Shown piece after piece: positions 47,743-58,416 of a stretch of DNA of 64,000 nucleotides. The position numbers and the translations under genes were made by a program. Location of the stretch: positions 97,682 to 161,681 of the forward strand of contig CM040447.1 in the NCBI GenBank assembly GCA_022749755.1, in the 5' to 3' direction. Under the pieces are notes generated by a model. It worked only from the letters and a program-made list of their open reading frames with translations, did not search any database and had not been told where the DNA came from. The DNA comes from Azadirachta indica. Lineage: Eukaryota > Streptophyta > Magnoliopsida > Sapindales > Meliaceae. Numbering within the stretch: the first letter of the stretch is position 1; each line of letters starts with the position of its first letter.

Positions 47743-48850
47743 TGTAAAAAAATTAAACTGTTAGTATGTAGATATATGCTTTTATATATATATATATATA
47801 CATATTTTTAGATACCTAAATTTAAACTTTTGAATTATCATTCATTATTATTTGTTAAATTATGATTAGGAGGTGATTGGGAGGAGAAGGACAAACTAAC
47901 AGAGGCATAAAAATTATCACGCATATGTCAGGTAGGTATTTATATGTATTTGGTAGATTTTAATTTTAAAATTGAAAAGTAAGGTATTTAATTACAGTTG
48001 ATGTTTTGATAAATGTATATAAAATTTCTAAATCACTATGTGTTAATTCAATTAATTGTTTTTCAAATTGGTTTTAAATAGTAATTTTCATAAAAATGTT
48101 AAATTTACAAGTATAGTAAGAAAATTGTATCAACACATGTTATATTTTTATAAATATATAGGTTGTATGAAAATGTTGTGAAATAAATTGATAAATAAGA
48201 ATGTGATGGCCATGGTGGTTATTGTAATGTGGTATCAGTGTTTGGGGCGACGATCCCTAAAAATAATGCCCTTAAAAGTTGTTTTTATTAGGGCAACAGT
48301 CAAAAAAATTAAACTATTGGTATGTAGATATATGCTTATATACATATATATATATATATATATACATTTTAGGTGATTAAATTTGAACTTTTGAATCATT
48401 ATTCATTATACAAACCAACAAAGGCATATAAATTATCACGTGTATGTCAGATAGATATTTATATGCATTTGGTAGATTTTAGTTTTAAAATTGAAAAGTA
48501 GAGTGTTTAATTACAATTGATGTTTTGATAAATGTGTATGAAATTCTTGAATCACTATGTGTTAATCTAATTAATTATTTTTCGAATTTGTTTTAAATAA
48601 TAACTTTCATAAAAATGTTAAATTTATAAGTACAGTAAGAAAATTGTATCAACACATGTTATATTTTTATAAATATATGATTTGTATGGAAATATTGTGA
48701 AATAAATTGATAAATGAGAATGTACATGGTGGTTATTGTAACGTGTTACTAGTATTTAGGGCAACGATCTCTAGAAATAATGCTCTTAAAAATTGTTTTT
48801 GTTGGGACAACAGTCTTTGAGAATAATGCGCTTAAAAATCATTTTTGATG
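47743..48850. repeat. Tandem duplication, 556-bp unit
   Basis: Unit 1 (about 47743-48298) is repeated as unit 2 (48299-48850). For example, GTATGTAGATATATGCTT occurs at 47764 and again at 48320, and TTGTATCAACACATGTTATA in both. Similarity by eye is high through most of the unit. No coding sequence is seen; a 62-codon frame at 48188 crosses the junction and is incidental. Confidence 0.85.
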
Positions 48851-48938
48851 GGATGGCGATCCCTGAAAACAATACCCTTAAAGGTTGTTTCTATTGAGAC
48901 GACGGTTTCTAAGAATAATGCATCAATAATTCATTTTT
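48759..48938. repeat. Minisatellite, four units of 45-46 bp
   Basis: Units start at 48759, 48804, 48850 and 48896, each with a GGG-ACGA-TCT-like head, AATAATGC in the middle and TTAAAA...TTGTTTTT at the end. One and a half related units are also present at 48244-48300, so the array grew unequally between the two copies of the 556-bp repeat. Confidence 0.75.
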
Positions 48939-49713
48939 TTTAACTTTAAAAGTCAAAAAATTTTAATATACTTAAATTTTGAATAAATAAAATTTTTTAT
49001 CTAAAATATGAAAATAAGTATTAAGGTATTTTTTAAAGATAAATAATTTTAAAATATTTATTTTTACATTTATACCCTTGTAAATGTAAAATGTTAAATT
49101 TACCATAAAGCATCTTAAAAAAGTAACTAAAATTATTCTCTAACTTATACACATAAAAGAAATATGTTAATGTGAATTTGGTTTTAGTTTATGCTATTAT
49201 GTGAAAATTAAAGTGCATACGTTTTGTACGTATGTACATATATACATATATACACACAGATTCCTACCAAGGCTCAATTCAATTAAGCTGTTCCCTTTTT
49301 TCTTTCATTTAGATTCCTGTATTCAAAAGGATACGGATTCCTACATTCCAGAGTGTTTTGCTTTCTTGACAGAAATGATTTTATCTTATTTATATATACA
49401 TATATATATATATATATATAGATAGATAGATAGAATAAAAAAAAAAAAATAAAAAAAGATTATGAATAAAAAAACAATACATATGGTTTTGAAAGTGTAA
49501 AAAATCATAAATTCCATGCGGGTATTAATAAAATTAAATTAATTAGTTAAAGAATAAATCAATAAAACAATCATTAGAACAAACAAAACGGACATCAAGA
49601 ATAATCTTAAACATTATTTATGACACTAAATCTTTATCGGGATATAACTTGGGAACATCATTAGTGTGTCTTAGATCACCCAAGCTATACTTAGAGATGG
49701 TGCTCACTTGGTA
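48939..49713. repeat. 3' flank of the first intact PMEI gene
   Basis: 48940-49260 is homologous to 45930-46270. A GATA/TA microsatellite lies at 49393-49433, followed by poly-A. 49620-49713 is homologous to 52945-53034 after the second PMEI gene and holds the 3' UTR. Confidence 0.6.
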
Positions 49714-50262
49714 TTATGCGGCACCACCCTTGAGCATATCATTAACAGATAAAATCAATGCTACTAAGTCAAGAGTCCTTTTATTAGTATCAGCCATTGG
49801 TGATTTAGGCACAGGTTGGCCACCATTATTGTTATCACAACCTGTAATCAATGGTTTGGCATCATTAATCCAACCGGCCACACCGTTGTAATCCCCCTTA
49901 TCAGAAGTTGTAAGAGCCCCTTGAAATTTGCTGAATATACCATCATAATTGTACTCACAAGCTCTGAGTTGTGAAAGGACAGCTTCATCCTTGATCTCCT
50001 TCCGAAACTGAGGGATGTCTTTGTTGATAACATCTTGTGATCGAGCCATTGATATTTCAAATAATATTTTGCCAAGATTCTTCAGGTCGGCTTGACGAGA
50101 ACGAGGGTCAGAGTTGAAAGTATCAATACAGAAGTTGTAGTTAGGAGCTTTCTTGCAAACTTTTTCGACTTCAGGATTCGCCATTGCAGTATTGCAATGA
50201 AACAAGAGAAAGGTAGCAGCGTAAGAAAGAAGAACACAAGCTAAAGCCTTGCAGAAAGCCAT
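49714..50262 (-). CDS. Secreted PMEI-domain protein (invertase/pectin methylesterase inhibitor family)
   Basis: 182 residues, single exon. Signal peptide about 1-28 (hydrophobic, ending AMA). The mature part has the PMEI four-cysteine pattern: the first pair nine apart in CKKAPNYNFC, a third in LRACEYNYDG, a fourth in ITGCDNN. DPRSRQADLKNLG and the C-terminal LDLVALILSVNDML are family landmarks. Family members form a four-helix bundle in the apoplast that inhibits pectin methylesterase or acid invertase; which enzyme cannot be read from sequence. ATG at 50262 is preceded by TATATATA at 50318-50326. Length and cysteines are complete. Confidence 0.88.
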   Translation of the reverse strand: MAFCKALACVLLSYAATFLLFHCNTAMANPEVEKVCKKAPNYNFCIDTFNSDPRSRQADLKNLGKILFEISMARSQDVINKDIPQFRKEIKDEAVLSQLRACEYNYDGIFSKFQGALTTSDKGDYNGVAGWINDAKPLITGCDNNNGGQPVPKSPMADTNKRTLDLVALILSVNDMLKGGAA

Positions 50263-50530
50263 TTTAATTCTCTGAATGATAATAGATCGATATAGAAACC
50301 TAAGGCTGGTGGAATGCTATATATAATTAAAATAGGAGAATTAGTAGTAACATTAATTCGTTAATTGACTCCTAGAAACAAGCTAGGCAATATTATTTTG
50401 TTATCTTCGTTATTCATAGGGTCTCTGATCCAGGATTACAGGCGTAAATTACAAGGTCCAATGACTAGCAAATATAGAAAACTTAATTTATTAGCTATTT
50501 TTAACGTGAAGAGTCCTCAAGTCATGTAAA
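50263..50530 (-). promoter_or_regulatory. Promoter of PMEI gene 1
   Basis: TATATATAA at 50318-50326 lies about 57 bases upstream of the start. Further up, 50367-50510 is clearly homologous to 53648-53800 before PMEI gene 2 (CTCCTAGAAACAAG, ATTACAGG, AAATATAGAAAACT). The two genes therefore share promoter sequence as well as coding sequence. Confidence 0.6.
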
Positions 50531-51928
50531 GGTTTGGTATTTTGAAGGAAAAAAAGATTATTGGGTCCCTGAAATATGGTTTAATGTACATTTTAATCCT
50601 ATTAATTGGTTAAACAAGTGATGCTTAAATAAGTATTGATCTCCTCCTATCACTCATTTATGAAAATTAACTATACTATTGTACAGATTCAGGAGCCCAA
50701 CGACACTAATGATGATATAGTTTGAGCGTATTGTTGATATTAAATGGATAATTTTTAAATTATTACGATTAAAATATATAGTTGACAATATTTTTAGTAA
50801 TCCATCAATCTTTTTTCATATCGTAAAATACAAATATAGCGCAATTGAATACTTCAATGCCCAAATTTACATTTTAAAAAATGTAAATGTTCATATAACA
50901 TAATCACTCTTATTGAATTATTAATTTACCAAAAGAATGTATATTCCGACATCTTAATTAAAAATGATAATCAAAGAGTAAACAAAATAGTTTTGATAAA
51001 TAGTTATAAATTAATAAATTATGAAGTTATTAACAATGATATTAGTGGTGTGTCTTTCTTCTTCACGGGAGATGGTGTGATTTCGTAGTGAAATAACTAA
51101 AAAACACATCCTTACATCATGCTGCTATATTTTTCATAGAAAATTATATATTTCTATTAAGTAATTCACATTACATTTACACACAAAGTATATATAGTTT
51201 AACATTTACATGAGAGTGTGGTGAATTTTATATCGATGGTCGAGGATTCTTAAAGAAACTCGAGGACTTATTTATTTAAATATGTTTCATTTTCTTTCAT
51301 ATATATTCATTTTAATTAATTCGTATATCTAATAATATATAGTATAGTCTAATTTAAGATTGAATTATCACAATATGGCATAACAGGGTGGTCGAGAAAG
51401 TGTGATTGCTAATGGGTCAGTGTTGGTCTATGTACAAATTAACAAAGCTTATTTACAACATAAGCAGTATCCTGTATAGTGAAGGAAAGATAACATAAAA
51501 CATCTAAAGCTCTTCTTTATTTCATAGCATCGGCTTGAGCAAAAATATAATCCAATAATTTCAAATTGCAAGTTAGAAATAATGGTATTGAGATATTGTC
51601 TCTACATCTGGTATGTTGGTGCGAGACCACAATGTAGACTTGTTAATGAGGGGGCGTTATAGTAAACTAAATCGGTAAATTTCTTAAATTCAATATGTAA
51701 TATCGCTTTACGTTATTTAATTAATAGTAAAATTAGATAAGATCCTAATTTTTAACATTGAACCCTAATTTCGCTACAATAAAATAACAACAGTAATTTT
51801 CTCAAAATTAAAAAAAAAAAGATAAAATACTAGTTTTTTACCTTATACCCTAATTTCACTACAATAAAGTGACAATAGCGGCCACTCTCTTCACCAAGTC
51901 AAAAGTCAAATAATGACATTTTTTTTTA
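50531..51928. other. Intergenic, no gene seen
   Basis: AT-rich DNA. A GC-richer stretch at 51560-51660 has no open frame of note. No feature is supported. Confidence 0.5.
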
Positions 51929-51936
51929 CCAATCAT

Positions 51937-52506
51937 TAGGCCTGGATAAAAAGAAATAACCAAACTGAACGGAATCCAATCAAATTATTAGGTTCAATTC
52001 AGTTCAATTATTATACATACAACTTCGGTTTCAATTGATTTTTATTTTCTAAAATCGATTAAGTCATTTCGTGTTTAGTTGAAAATTGAACCTAAAATGA
52101 AAACCAATTATAACCAAACTTAAAATTAAAGGAAAGGAATATTCACATACTTCCTATGAAATTTGTGGAAATCACAAGTAAAAAGAAAATTTAAGAAAAT
52201 TTGTATGAGAGAAAGGGGACATTATTGTACATTTTTACAAAGCTTCTCTCCATTTGTAATTTTTATAAATATTAAGGAGATATATGACAATATTCATTAA
52301 ATTTGGAATCGAAAATTTGGATATGACAAGTCTCACATAAAGTCGGGGACTGAACTCTAGAACTGAACAAAACTTAATCGAACAAGTTTGATTTGATTTC
52401 ACAGTTTGGTTGATTAATTTCGATTTAGGTCTTAATAACTGAACTTTAATTTGGTTCTATTTGATTTGTTGGAAAATCGAACCGAAGTCGATCCTGCTCA
52501 AGCCTA
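51937..52506. mobile_element. hAT-like non-autonomous element, 570 bp, with nested MITE
   Basis: The left end TAGGCCTGG is answered by ...TCAAGCCTA. Flanks CCAATCAT (51929-51936) and TCGATCAT (52507-52514) match at 6 of 8 bases, the hAT target length. Subterminal AACCGAA/TTCGGTT-type motifs occur in both halves in opposite orientation. A second small element interrupts it at 52139-52297. Confidence 0.6.
52139..52297. mobile_element. Short foldback MITE nested in the hAT-like element
   Basis: The ends GAATATTCACATA and ...TATGACAATATTC are inverted repeats. The subterminal part (CTTCCTATGAAATTTGTGGAAATC) resembles the ends of the larger MITE at 55979-57966, so the two probably belong to one family. 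No clear target duplication. Confidence 0.55.
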
Positions 52507-52514
52507 TCGATCAT

Positions 52515-53034
52515 CATCCACTATCATTAACTATTTCGACGTTATTAACATCATGCCAAGCACTCACTCACCAATAGTCTGAACTCTTTGAAGTACATAT
52601 TTTTCCAGACAGAGATCGATAAAAATGGTGTTGGTGAATATATTCAAGTCAAAAAGAGAACTTACGGCTCAACAACATATTATTATTTTCAGTTAAACAT
52701 TTCAAAGTTAAAAAGGTAACTACCACAATATAACAATCATATATATATATATATATATATATGATATTTTAAATTTTCATGAATAAAAAATTACTTCAAT
52801 AAAATCCATTAATAAAAGAATAATTGACTAATATAATCAGAAGCAAGGAAATAGACATTGAGAATATTAGAAAAAATTAATTTTAAAGTGATTCAATTTA
52901 TCTCCCCAGCTACTTGATATCAAAGTTCATGAGAAACTTTACTTGTAAAACATTAAATTTTTGTTGCGATAAAGTTCGAGAGCTCAAGTGTGCCTTAGAC
53001 TACCCAAACTATGCTTAGTAGTGATGACTGTGTA
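52515..53034. other. Spacer and 3' flank of PMEI gene 2
   Basis: A TA microsatellite lies at 52739-52762. The last ~90 bases match the 3' flank of PMEI gene 1. No gene is seen. Confidence 0.5.
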
Positions 53035-53580
53035 TTATGCATTCTTAAGCATATCATTAATAGATAAAATTAATGCTGCTAAGTTAAGAGTCTTTTGATT
53101 AGTAGGAGCAATGGGTGGTTCAGCTACAGGTTGGGTACTCCAATACCTATTTTCACATTCTATAACAAAATGTTTTCCCTCTTGAACCCATTTGACCACA
53201 TCTTTATAATCCCCTTTATCAGAAGATTTCAAAGCCTCTGCAAATTTTTCTTTAGCACCTTTATAATTGGCTTTGCAAAAATCAAGTCGATGTTGGCCAA
53301 CTGCATCGCCAATGTTCTTGCGAACCTCAGGAATTTCTTTGTCAATAACATCTTGTATTCGAGACATTGTTATTTCAATTGATACTTTGCCAAGACCCTT
53401 CAGGTCAGCTTGACGAGAACGAGGGTCAGTATTGAAAGTTTCAATACAGTAATTGTAGTTAGGAGCTTTCTTGCAAACTCTGTCGACTTCGATATTAGCC
53501 ATTGCAATATTACGATTAAACAAGAGGAATGTAGAAGCATAAGAAAGAACAACATAAACAAAAACCTTGTAAAACGCCAT
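53035..53580 (-). CDS. Secreted PMEI-domain protein, second intact copy
   Basis: 181 residues in one exon. Signal peptide about 1-28, then VCKKAPNYNYC (first Cys pair), LDFCKANY (third) and VIECENRY (fourth), with DPRSRQADLKGLG and the C-terminal LNLAALILSINDML. It is a close paralogue of the gene at 49714 but differs clearly in residues 90-160, so the copies are not recent. Role as for the family: apoplastic inhibition of pectin methylesterase or invertase, target unknown. A TTATATAG element (plus-strand 53613-53620) lies 33-40 bases above the ATG and probably places the transcript start close to it. Confidence 0.88.
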   Translation of the reverse strand: MAFYKVFVYVVLSYASTFLLFNRNIAMANIEVDRVCKKAPNYNYCIETFNTDPRSRQADLKGLGKVSIEITMSRIQDVIDKEIPEVRKNIGDAVGQHRLDFCKANYKGAKEKFAEALKSSDKGDYKDVVKWVQEGKHFVIECENRYWSTQPVAEPPIAPTNQKTLNLAALILSINDMLKNA

Positions 53581-53810
53581 TACTTTGCTTCTATGTGAGA
53601 TTTAATTAAGTTCTATATAACATACATGGTGGAAACAAGTTATAGACACCTTACATTGCCTCCTAGAAACAAGACAATATTTTCTTATTTTCTATATTCC
53701 TAGTATCTGCGATCCAAGATTACAGGATTACAGGCATAAACAAGGTTTAATAACTACCAAATATAGAAAACTAAATTTATTAATTAGCTATTTTTAGTGT
53801 TTACACAAGG
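53581..53810 (-). promoter_or_regulatory. Promoter of PMEI gene 2
   Basis: Contains the TATA element at 53613-53620 and the block 53648-53800 shared with PMEI gene 1. No other motif is certain. Confidence 0.55.
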
Positions 53811-54825
53811 CATTTACTATTATTTTGTCTATAAAATTTTTGGGATAAAATTCAGCTGTAATATAGGATTAAATACAAGCCAAAAACGGTCTTTTTCCTT
53901 ACCAGAAACTGGAACATTAATAATTAATCAATTATAAAGGTTTGGGCTTATACGTTACTTTTACTAATTTAAAGTTAGAATTATTACAATTTGGTGCTCA
54001 ATTGTGCTAAGCATGCTTGTAATAAATTATATATATTCGGGTTTTGTTATACTATTATTTATTTGATCCTTACGAAAGCTTAGTTATAGACAAGGTATAT
54101 GATATATATTTGGACCAACAACCCTTTAACTTTATATATTTCATTACATTATTCATAAATCATTGTATCTAAACACCTTTAACATTAAAATTAAATTTGA
54201 TATACGTAATTAACGTATCGTAACTAATGTACATGCTAAATTCAATTTTAACAGTTGAAAATATTTAAATCCAATGATTTATAAATTGATGTAACGATAT
54301 ATATAATCTTAGGGGCCCATTGATCCTTCCTCTATATATTTCTATGTGTGTGTCTCTGTATGTATGGGGATATGGGTGTGTGTTTACATAGAAATGAGAC
54401 CATTCAGTTCAATTCTATCCTTGTTCACTTAGTTCGGTCCAGGTGATCAATTTTTTATCATCCAAAAAAAAATTATTTTAGGGTTATTTTTTTATTTTAT
54501 ATATAATGATTTTCATATATATAAATTTATATATTTTTGTCACACAATTTTTTTATAAAATAACAAAAATATAATTTTTTTAATTTTTTAAACTTTATGA
54601 TTTGATATTTGGTTTATTTTTGAATTGGTCAATTAACCCAAAAAATTAAACTCAATATTTAAAATTATATTAAATGGAAAAGAGAATCGAATTAAATATA
54701 AACCGACCAAACCTTTCCATTTGATTTGAACGGTTTGTGTTTTGTACACCCTTACTCTTTTATAATTTAATCACTTGTGAAAGTGATATCTTTCTTAATT
54801 TATTGTAGCAATTATTGTAGGCAAT
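53811..54825. other. Intergenic, possible small MITE
   Basis: AT-rich. A stretch from about 54372 (GGGTGTGTGTTT) to 54752 (GTTTTGTACACCC) has weak inverted ends and CCGACC/GGTCC-like subterminal motifs reminiscent of hAT MITEs. It is too diverged to call firmly. Confidence 0.35.
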
Positions 54826-54896
54826 TCATGTCCCTTACGTGGTAAGCACTCTTGCCTTTTAACTCAAAGGTAAGGGTTGAAGTCCCACACTTTTAA
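54826..54896 (+). tRNA. tRNA-Lys(UUU)-like sequence, pseudo-tRNA or SINE head
   Basis: A TGGTAAGC stretch resembles an A-box region. It is followed by an anticodon-loop-like CTTTTAAC with TTT in anticodon position, and GGGTTGAAGTCCC resembling a T-arm/B-box. Base pairing of the acceptor and D stems is poor. I read it as a decayed tRNA or the tRNA-derived head of a SINE, not a functional tRNA. Confidence 0.35.
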
Positions 54897-54912
54897 CTTT
54901 TTCATAATATAT

Positions 54913-55300
54913 GGTCAAAACTCCTTCTTTCATGTATGATGTAAATAATATCTCAATAAAATTTTTACGTATACAATATACTATCAATGACTGAATAAAT
55001 AGATTTTTGGGATATACATCATGACAATAGTTATCTGAATTCTCATTCTTAATAATAAAGTTATTAAGTATATAATATTTCAATAGAGTTTTGACGTAGG
55101 TCAAAATTTCTTCTTTCATGTATGGTGTATATAATATCTTAGTAGAATTTTTATGTATATAATATACTATCATTAACTGAATAAGTAAATTTTTGAGATG
55201 CACACTATAACAATTGTTATTTAAACTTTCACTCCCAAAAAAACTATTATGTATATAATATTTTAGTAAAATTCTGATGTAAATAATATATGATCATTAG
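54913..55300. repeat. Tandem repeat, 186-bp unit, about two copies
   Basis: GGTCAAAA-C/T-TTCTTTCATGTATG starts at 54913 and at 55099. The two units match throughout with small differences, and a fragment of a third follows to about 55300. A minus-strand frame of 114 codons (54859-55203) is a by-product of the repeat, with the same peptide pattern twice. Confidence 0.8.
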
Positions 55301-55978
55301 ACTGTAAACATAATGTGTAATTTTTTCAAAAAAAAAAAAACTACAGGCAATCTATTGCATGATACATTATCTATAAGATGAATAGGGTTATTATACATAT
55401 AAACACTAACAATAAATGTGTTGAATCCTCCACTTCCAGTAGAACAGTAGATAAGATAAAGTGAAATTCAACCATTGATTTACTGCAATCATGACATTCA
55501 CTATACTGCAATCTTACACATAGAAATAGTATTGAATAATGTTGTTATCAACATATAATATATATATATATATATATTATATTTATATTTATATGTATAT
55601 GTGTGTGTGTATATATATATATGTATATGTATATGTTCCTACAATTTTATGATCATTTAATATGAAATAATGGAAGGTAAAATGTTATTGTTATGTCATT
55701 GTCACAATAAGTTGACGAGATATAATATATATGATACATATAGACCAGAAATCAATTTAAAATTTAAAATTTAAATAATAATTAAGAAACGAAGAGAGTC
55801 AAAAGCGTAATAAATTTAAAGTGATGAGACTGACTGTGTTGCAGGTATTGCATCGTACAAAGAGGTTAAAGGAGGTAAAGTAAAAAGCTAAAAATAATAA
55901 GGCAATGATGAAAGAATCACATTTATATTAAAAGCAATTTCTTTTTCCTTTTTTTTTAATTTTTGAAAATTTATATAA
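55301..55978. other. Spacer with (TA/TG)n microsatellite
   Basis: A long compound microsatellite lies at about 55556-55637. No gene is seen. The stretch ends with the target duplication of the MITE at 55979. Confidence 0.55.
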
Positions 55979-57966
55979 TAGGGTATTTTCACATAGCTCC
56001 CTTGAGGTTTGCAGAAGTCGCAGATAGAGAAAAAAATTATAAAATTTTACAGAAATGTCTCCTATTACTAGGGATTGGCAAAAATCCCACGGAGGCCCGA
56101 CCCGTTCGGGTCCAAAATTGGAAATGAATTTTCAAAAAAATTGGCGGTCAAGTCGGATTCGGGGACAATTTTTTGTCCACAATCTAAAAATGAGTCGGGA
56201 ACGGGTATGCCCCTCTCTTCCTAACCTGACTCTGAATCCCCCAAAATATTTCAAATTTACTTTATAGAATTATAATTATATCCATAATATTTAATAAATA
56301 ATTATATAAGTTTTATATTTTTTTTTAATTTTATCAATCAAGTTCTTGAAAAAAGTTTATAATTTTTAGTTTAATCAATTAAATCCTTTTTATAATATTA
56401 TCCAAAAATAAAAAGTCCAACATTAATTTAATATATTTTCTCTAACATTATCAATTTTATTAAAAATTAGAATATAATTTAATACTATACTTATTTATTT
56501 TTCAATTTATATAGGTTAATAAAAAATTATAATAAATGTATTAATCAAAATTAATATTTTATTCTAACAAAAATTTTATTAGCTATAATATTTATATAAA
56601 TTGTCTCAATTACATGTTTATTTTTATAAACTATTTTGATAATATGTGAAACGGTAATTTTTTATATAAAAAATTAATTTATTATTTTTAAAAAGATATA
56701 ATAATTTTTATTTATATTATGAGATTTGATGAAAAATTAAAAATTGATAATACATTTTTAGTAATAAACTGAAATTTTGATAATTATAGAATCTAATTTT
56801 TATTAAATACTTAACTACACATTCAAATTAATAAATTTAATATTTTTTAAAATTCATACTAAGTTTAATTCTATTAAACTATTGTAAAATTAAATAGTTA
56901 TATATACTTTCAAATCCTAAATTTAAAAATAAAGTAAGTTGTCCTCACCATTTCATCTACTCCTCATGATAACTCGTTGTTTATTGTACGTGGTAATAAT
57001 GTTTGTAAATATAAATTACTTGGATAATTATTAATTTTATACATATAATATTTTTTTTTATTTTTATAACTTTACTATCTTTTAGTATTATTTTTACGAT
57101 ATTTGAGATTTTAATTACTATACTCTTCATTTTGGAGAATTATATATATATATAATTATTATTATTATTATTATTTTTTACAATTTAAAATAACTTAGAT
57201 CGCAAAATTATTTTTATCAATATAATAATTTAACTTTAATTTTAAATAATTGTTAAAAATAAAATTATTGATAGATTATAAGTAATGATAATAATATTTT
57301 TAACTATTAAATTTGAATTATTTTATATCAATATAATAATTTTAAAATAATATAAATAATAAATTAAATATGCATTGTCATTTAAATATTTTTATCTACA
57401 CATTTTAATAGACAGTTTTCTGTGGCATAGTAATAATGTTAGTATTCATTTTCCCCAAGGTCAAGTGTGGGATATCCCCAACCCATCCCGAATTGGGCCA
57501 AACAGGGAGGAGCAGAAATGGTGATGGTTCGGGTCAATCGGAGATAGGGCAGGGATGGGGAACCATTGCCAACCCTACCTATTACAATATTTCTATCTAA
57601 TTAATTGTGTTGACTATTAAAAAAATTGTTAATAATTAAAATAACCTCATTAATAAACCTTAACCATATCATTCTTTTACCTATTCACTTTTTTTATTTA
57701 ACAACAACAACAACAACAACAAAATAATAATATAATAATAGTTGAGAATTAAATAAAAGGAAAAAAGTAAATAGGTAAAAGAATGATAGAGTTAGAGTCT
57801 TATTGATGAAATTATTTTAGTTATTAATAATTTTCTAATGATCAATACATAGTCAACTAGAAGAAAACTCGGTAGTAGTCTGGTAAGGGAGGTCCCTAAA
57901 ATGTTTCATGCTTCCCTTCTGTTTGTAATTTCTACAAAATACAGGGGAGGTATCTGAAAATACCCC
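55979..57966. mobile_element. Foldback MITE (about 470 bp) split by a hAT element
   Basis: The left end TAGGGTATTTTCACATAGCTC and right end ...GTATCTGAAAATACCCC are inverted repeats. Internal arms also fold: 57600-57690 is the inverse of 57765-57860 (landmarks AAATAACCTCATTAATAA against TTATTGATGAAATTATTTT). Flanks TTTATATAA (55970-55978) and TTTATACAA (57967-57975) match at 8 of 9 bases. Removing the nested 1.5-kb hAT element and one copy of its 8-bp duplication leaves about 471 bp. Related ends are seen at 52139-52297. Confidence 0.75.
56069..57577. mobile_element. Non-autonomous hAT element, 1509 bp, nested in the MITE
   Basis: Ends TAGGGATTGGCAA and ...TTGCCAACCCTA. A perfect 8-bp target duplication CCTATTAC lies at 56061-56068 and 57578-57585, diagnostic of hAT insertion. 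The GC-rich ends (CCCGACCCGTTCGGGTCC on the left, GGTTCGGGTCAATCGG on the right) are subterminal repeats. The interior is AT-rich and holds no transposase, so the element needs a helper. Confidence 0.85.
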
Positions 57967-57975
57967 TTTATACAA

Positions 57976-58236
57976 CAAATAATCATTATTTGTCTTGCTG
58001 TATAAGTAGTTGTTGACTGGAAAAAGCAGATTGTATAAATTATTATTTAATAATGACTGATGGTCACCTAGGAAATGAAACAAAATTAAAATGCTCGATG
58101 GTTTTTTCCATGCTTAGTTGAGGTGGGTAGAAGTGCTTTTGGGTTTTGCTTAGTATTAAACTTCTATTTTGCATAAACTAATTTAGAAATATCTGTGTAA
58201 AAGCACTTTTAGTCACAAATCACTTCTCTCCCTCTC
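57976..58236. other. Upstream region of the MIR166 locus
   Basis: No coding sequence is seen. It should contain the distal promoter of the miRNA gene, with a CT-rich stretch (CTTCTCTCCCTCTC) directly before the TATA box. Confidence 0.45.
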
Positions 58237-58245
58237 TATATATAT
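58237..58245 (+). promoter_or_regulatory. TATA box of the MIR166 locus
   Basis: TATATATAT follows CTCTC and lies about 55 bases before the first hairpin, a normal distance for a Pol II miRNA transcript starting near 58270. Confidence 0.5.
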
Positions 58246-58293
58246 TGGAGTTAGGGTTTTGAAAGTCGATGAAAAAACACATAGGTTTGAGTA

Positions 58294-58382
58294 GTTGAGG
58301 GGAATGGGTGGCTGGTTCGAAGAAGAAGCACTTCTCATCAGAACTGAAGTAATGCTTCGAACCAGGCTTCATCTTCCTCAAA
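58294..58382 (+). ncRNA. MIR166-type hairpin 1 (variant)
   Basis: The 3' arm at 58357-58377 reads like miR166 (TCG-ACCAGGCTTCAT core) with differences from the canonical 21-mer at positions 4, 17, 18 and 19. The 5' arm at 58301-58322 resembles miR166* (GGAATG...CTGG-TCGA). Pairing includes 11 consecutive base pairs (58312-58322 with 58355-58365), a partly paired middle and a closing TTGAGG/CCTCAA stem (58295-58300 with 58376-58381). The loop is about 32 bases. In plants miR166 guides cleavage of HD-ZIP III mRNAs. The changes may weaken this or shift targets. Confidence 0.7.
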
Positions 58383-58416
58383 AAGCTCTTTTGTTTTCAT
58401 GTTGTATTGCATTTGC

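Noticed and set aside
48759..48938. CRISPR-like regular repeat
   Set aside because: Units of 45-46 bp are contiguous without unique spacers; this is a plant minisatellite.
54859..55203. 114-codon minus-strand frame
   Set aside because: It is the translation of the 186-bp tandem repeat (same peptide pattern twice), not a gene.
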